DNA from: Eudoraea sp.
GTDB lineage: Bacteria > Bacteroidota > Bacteroidia > Flavobacteriales > Flavobacteriaceae
Reading direction: 5' to 3'
DNA length: 8,281 bases
Assembly: GCA_013042925.1 (NCBI GenBank)
Contig: JABDPH010000264.1
Span: 1-8,281 of the forward strand
This document shows positions 5,812 to 8,281 of this stretch, in pieces (within the stretch, counting starts at the first letter, position 1; each line of letters begins with the position of its first letter). The notes under the pieces are model-generated. The model had not been told where the DNA came from, did no database searches, and saw nothing but the letters and a program-made list of their open reading frames with translations. The position numbers and the translations under genes were made by a program.

Positions 5812-6402
5812 TTATTTGTATTTATCATTCAAACCTTTGCCTTTAGAAATCATTGGAATAATTTTCTCAAGTCGTGATTCTTTAGTCTTTTGTTGTTTTG
5901 CTTCGGCAATGTACTCGCAATAATCTCTTTGTTTATATGGAGCCAGCGTATTGAATTGTTCGTTTAGCCCGGGGTTTTCCAATAAAACATCTTTTAATAG
6001 TTTTGGGATTACGATTTTCGTCTTTTGGGATGGTTTAATTTCAAGGCCTTTCTTTTGATTTGCTATTGCCTCCTCTATATAACTTAGTACTACTACTTCA
6101 TCTATATCAAGCTCTGACTTAAATTTCCAATGCCTCATTGATTTTGTTTTCCCTTCCTGTGCATTTACCAATACCCCCTTGGGATCGCTAAGGAAAACGC
6201 CATTAAAAAACCACAATCCAAAATAATTTTTAAAAGCCAGTATTCCCAGGACGTTTTTATTGTTAATAGTGTAGACTGGGGAACCCCACTTCAGCGTTTC
6301 AACCAATTCAGTTTTTAAGGTAATTTCTCTTAATTGGGCTATTCCCGACTTAAATTTTTGAGTTTTTGAATAATAAGCTTCTATTTTTTCTTCAATATCC
6401 AT
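5812..6402 (-). CDS. YdeI/OmpD-associated family protein (DUF1801)
   Basis: This 196-residue protein has the two-part layout of the YdeI family. An N-terminal DUF1801 domain covers about residues 15-110, with LKWGSPVYTI at 37-46 and the aromatic FKNYFGLWFFNGVFLSD at 57-73. A C-terminal OmdA-like helical region covers about 125-195, with the characteristic YCEYIAEAKQQKTKESRLEKII at 161-182. Size and order fit the family. There is no signal peptide, so it is cytoplasmic. The name comes from an enterobacterial protein linked to resistance; the biochemical function is unknown and should not be transferred. It starts 8 bases after the pepT stop codon on the same strand, so the two genes are surely co-transcribed. 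No Shine-Dalgarno sequence is seen. Confidence 0.82.
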   Translation of the reverse strand: MDIEEKIEAYYSKTQKFKSGIAQLREITLKTELVETLKWGSPVYTINNKNVLGILAFKNYFGLWFFNGVFLSDPKGVLVNAQEGKTKSMRHWKFKSELDIDEVVVLSYIEEAIANQKKGLEIKPSQKTKIVIPKLLKDVLLENPGLNEQFNTLAPYKQRDYCEYIAEAKQQKTKESRLEKIIPMISKGKGLNDKYK

Positions 6403-6410
6403 ATAGCCAG

Positions 6411-7634
6411 CTATTTACGGGCTATAAGTTCGCAAATTTTTACAATAACATCAACTGCCTTTTGCATACTTTCAACGGGCACATATTCGTACTTTCCATG
6501 AAAATTATGTCCGCCCGCAAAAATATTAGGACAAGGTAGACCCATAAAACTTAGTTGTGAACCATCAGTACCACCCCTAATGGGTTTTATGATTGGTTCT
6601 ATGCCCAGTCCTTCCATGGCTTCTTTTGCAATTTCAACCACGTGAAAAACAGGTTCTATCTTTTCTCTCATATTGAAATACTGATCTTTTATTTCTACAG
6701 ATAAATAATCGCCATGTTTTTTGTTGAGATCACTGATAATTTTCTTTAGTAACTTTTTTCTGTTTTCAAATAAAGATTTGTCATGATCCCTTACTATGAG
6801 TTCCAATTCTGCTTTTTCTATTTCCCCATGCAACTGGTTAATATGAAAAAATCCATCACGGCCTTCTGTGTGCTCCGGCACTTCTTTTTTGGGTAATAAA
6901 TTCATGAATTCGCCAATGAGTCCAATTGCATTTACCATTTTTCCTTTGGCGTATCCGGGGTGAACACTTTTTCCTGTAGCCGTAATTTTTGCCTCGGCCG
7001 CATTAAAATTCTCATACTCTAATTCCCCTATCTGGCTACCGTCTATTGTATAAGCCCAGTCGGCGCTAAATTTATTAACATCAAATTTATGTGCTCCGCG
7101 TCCTATTTCTTCATCCGGTGTAAAACCAATACGGATAGGGCCATGCTTAACTTCAGGGTGATTGACAAGGTATTCCATAGCCGTTATGATTTCACAAATA
7201 CCGGCCTTGTCATCTGCTCCAAGCAGTGTTGTGCCATCTGTAACAATAAGGGTTTGTCCTTTGTAAAGAAGTAAATCATCAAAATAATCCGGAGATAAGA
7301 CAATGTTGTTTTCCTTATTAAGGATAATGTCTTTTCCATCATAATTGTGAATCAAACGTGGTTTTACATTGGTACCTGAAAAATCCGGGGTCGTATCAAA
7401 ATGAGAAATAAAGCCAACAGTAGGCACCTTTTTGTCAATATTTGATGGAAGGGTAGCCATGATATAGCTGTTATCATCAATAGAAACATCTTCCAAACCA
7501 ATTTGTTTTAATTCTTCCACAAGTTTATTGGCAAGCACCCATTGTTTTTCTGTACTTGGTGTACTGTCTGAATTCGGATCACTCTGGGTATCTATGGTAA
7601 CATAGCTAATAAAACGGTCAATTATTTTTTGCAT
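6411..7634 (-). CDS. pepT: Peptidase T (tripeptide aminopeptidase, M20B)
   Basis: Peptidase T removes the N-terminal residue from tripeptides in the cytoplasm, using two zinc ions. The 407 residues match the family's usual length, and every expected active-site residue is present: His78 and Asp80 in FISHFDTTPD, Asp141 in LLGADDKAG, Glu175 and Glu176 in FTPDEEIG, Asp198 in YTIDGSQ, and His379 in GGHNFHGKYEYVP. By family knowledge His78, Asp141, Glu176, Asp198 and His379 are zinc ligands, Asp80 supports catalysis and Glu175 is the general base. The lid domain spans about residues 210-320, with NAAEAKITATGKSVHPG at its start. The IRGGTDGSQLSFMGLPCPN motif near the end is diagnostic. It leads a two-gene unit with the YdeI-family gene. 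TAATTTTG at 7658-7651 (minus) is a candidate -7 element. Confidence 0.96.
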   Translation of the reverse strand: MQKIIDRFISYVTIDTQSDPNSDSTPSTEKQWVLANKLVEELKQIGLEDVSIDDNSYIMATLPSNIDKKVPTVGFISHFDTTPDFSGTNVKPRLIHNYDGKDIILNKENNIVLSPDYFDDLLLYKGQTLIVTDGTTLLGADDKAGICEIITAMEYLVNHPEVKHGPIRIGFTPDEEIGRGAHKFDVNKFSADWAYTIDGSQIGELEYENFNAAEAKITATGKSVHPGYAKGKMVNAIGLIGEFMNLLPKKEVPEHTEGRDGFFHINQLHGEIEKAELELIVRDHDKSLFENRKKLLKKIISDLNKKHGDYLSVEIKDQYFNMREKIEPVFHVVEIAKEAMEGLGIEPIIKPIRGGTDGSQLSFMGLPCPNIFAGGHNFHGKYEYVPVESMQKAVDVIVKICELIARK

Positions 7635-7650
7635 AGCACTTAGTTTGTTT

Positions 7651-7658
7651 CAAAATTA
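7651..7658 (-). promoter_or_regulatory. Possible -7 element for pepT
   Basis: On the minus strand these bases read TAATTTTG, an exact match to TAnnTTTG, 16 bases before the pepT ATG. The nearest TTTG elements upstream are 11 or 26 bases away, outside the usual spacing, so the promoter is only half supported. Confidence 0.35.
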
Positions 7659-7797
7659 CAATATTACTTCAAAGCCTGAAACAGCAAAATAGTCGTCTGT
7701 AAAGATCAATAACTAAATGAAGATAAAACAATAAAATGGACGCTTTAGGATAAGTTTTTCCTACCTTATAAAAATATTAACTCAAATTAGATAAGTT

Positions 7798-8281
7798 ATG
7801 AAACAACACTACTTGGTTATTTTGGTCCTGGTTTTCGGTGCTATTGGCATTGCAAACGGGCAGATAAGTGGAACAGTTACAGATGATCAGGGGGTACCTC
7901 TTGTTGGAGCTTCAGTTGTAAAAAAAGGCACTAGCGTAGGCACAACTACAGACTTTGATGGAAAATTTATTATCGATGCTATCCTGGGCGACAGGCTAAT
8001 GGTTTCTTTTATTGGGTATGAGCCTTTAGAGGTTTTGGTAAATAGTACTATTATGAATATTACTCTGGTATCTGGTTTGGAATTAAGTGAGGTCATTATA
8101 ACTGGTTCGCGTAATCCCAACAGGGTTGCAACAGAGAGCACGGTTCCTGTAGATGTCATTGATGTTAAGGAATTGGCGAGCGTTGGTCCCCAGGTAAATT
8201 TAAATCAGATTTTAAATTATGTGGCCCCTTCATTTACCTCCAATACACAAACCATTTCGGATGGTACAGACCATATAGACC
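7798..8281 (+). CDS. TonB-dependent outer-membrane receptor, N-terminal part
   Basis: The frame from the ATG at 7798 is open to the window edge and gives 161 residues of a much larger protein; full receptors of this kind have about 700-1000. Residues 1-21 are a Sec signal peptide (MKQHYLVILVLVFGAIG, with cleavage likely before Gln22). Residues 23-92 are a CarboxypepD_reg-like domain: ISGTVTDDQGVPLVGASVV, then GTTTDFDGKFII, then VSFIGYEP. The plug domain starts near 95 with LELSEVIITGSRNPNR and continues through VPVDVID to LNQILNYVAPSF. Such receptors import large or scarce nutrients across the outer membrane using TonB/ExbBD energy. The substrate cannot be told from the N-terminus. The gene is divergent from pepT, with 163 bases between them. 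No good promoter is seen; TAAGTTTT at 7751-7758 is one base off the -7 consensus. Confidence 0.92.
   Translation, partial: MKQHYLVILVLVFGAIGIANGQISGTVTDDQGVPLVGASVVKKGTSVGTTTDFDGKFIIDAILGDRLMVSFIGYEPLEVLVNSTIMNITLVSGLELSEVIITGSRNPNRVATESTVPVDVIDVKELASVGPQVNLNQILNYVAPSFTSNTQTISDGTDHID

Noticed and set aside
7746..7763. Inverted repeat TAGGA/TCCTA ahead of the TonB receptor gene as an operator
   Set aside because: Five-base arms in AT-rich intergenic DNA are expected by chance, and no promoter core is firmly placed beside them.
7887..8159. Minus-strand open frame of 90 codons at the right end
   Set aside because: The plus strand here encodes an unmistakable signal peptide, CarboxypepD_reg-like domain and TonB plug; the minus frame is its shadow.

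Overview
The window looks like a piece of chromosome from a member of the Bacteroidota, most likely a marine or environmental flavobacterium. The evidence is AT-rich DNA; almost no Shine-Dalgarno sequences ahead of genes; promoters of the Bacteroidota form (TTTG, about 17 bases, TAnnTTTG); a PUR/DUF3276 protein; an enlarged 315-residue NusB; a DUF1573 lipoprotein; and a TonB-dependent receptor with a CarboxypepD_reg-like N-terminal domain. The genus cannot be named from this alone.

Layout from left to right. At the extreme left edge, 11 codons of a minus-strand gene (33-1) look like the start of a signal peptide. A strong minus-strand terminator (62-101) closes a minus-strand pair: an ABC exporter half-transporter (2327-573) followed by a PUR-domain nucleic-acid-binding protein (494-123). 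A 172-base gap (2328-2499) holds two divergent promoters with textbook Bacteroidota elements, one driving the ABC gene leftward and one driving nusB rightward. The plus-strand group nusB, DUF1573 lipoprotein, yajC (2500-4289) is tightly spaced and ends at a perfectly palindromic terminator (4311-4341). A separate plus-strand gene (4396-5742) encodes a Gfo/Idh/MocA oxidoreductase with a twin-arginine leader. It converges on a minus-strand pair, pepT (7634-6411) and a YdeI/DUF1801 protein (6402-5812), separated by 8 bases. At 7798 a TonB-dependent receptor begins on the plus strand and runs off the right edge.

How the genes relate. NusB (transcription antitermination, rRNA synthesis) and YajC (Sec translocon accessory) are general housekeeping. 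The DUF1573 lipoprotein between them has no established function. The ABC exporter and the PUR protein probably share a transcript but have no obvious functional link. The exported sugar-type oxidoreductase, tripeptidase T and the TonB receptor fit a life based on degrading and importing organic polymers, but nothing here ties them into one pathway.

On the question of a new system: I see no CRISPR array, defence island, mobile element, phage gene or RNA gene. This is mostly ordinary core genome. The points most worth a second look are the Asp in place of the catalytic Glu in the lone ABC half-transporter, the possible internal repeat in the long NusB, the exported nucleotide-dependent oxidoreductase, and the conserved but unexplained DUF1573 gene.
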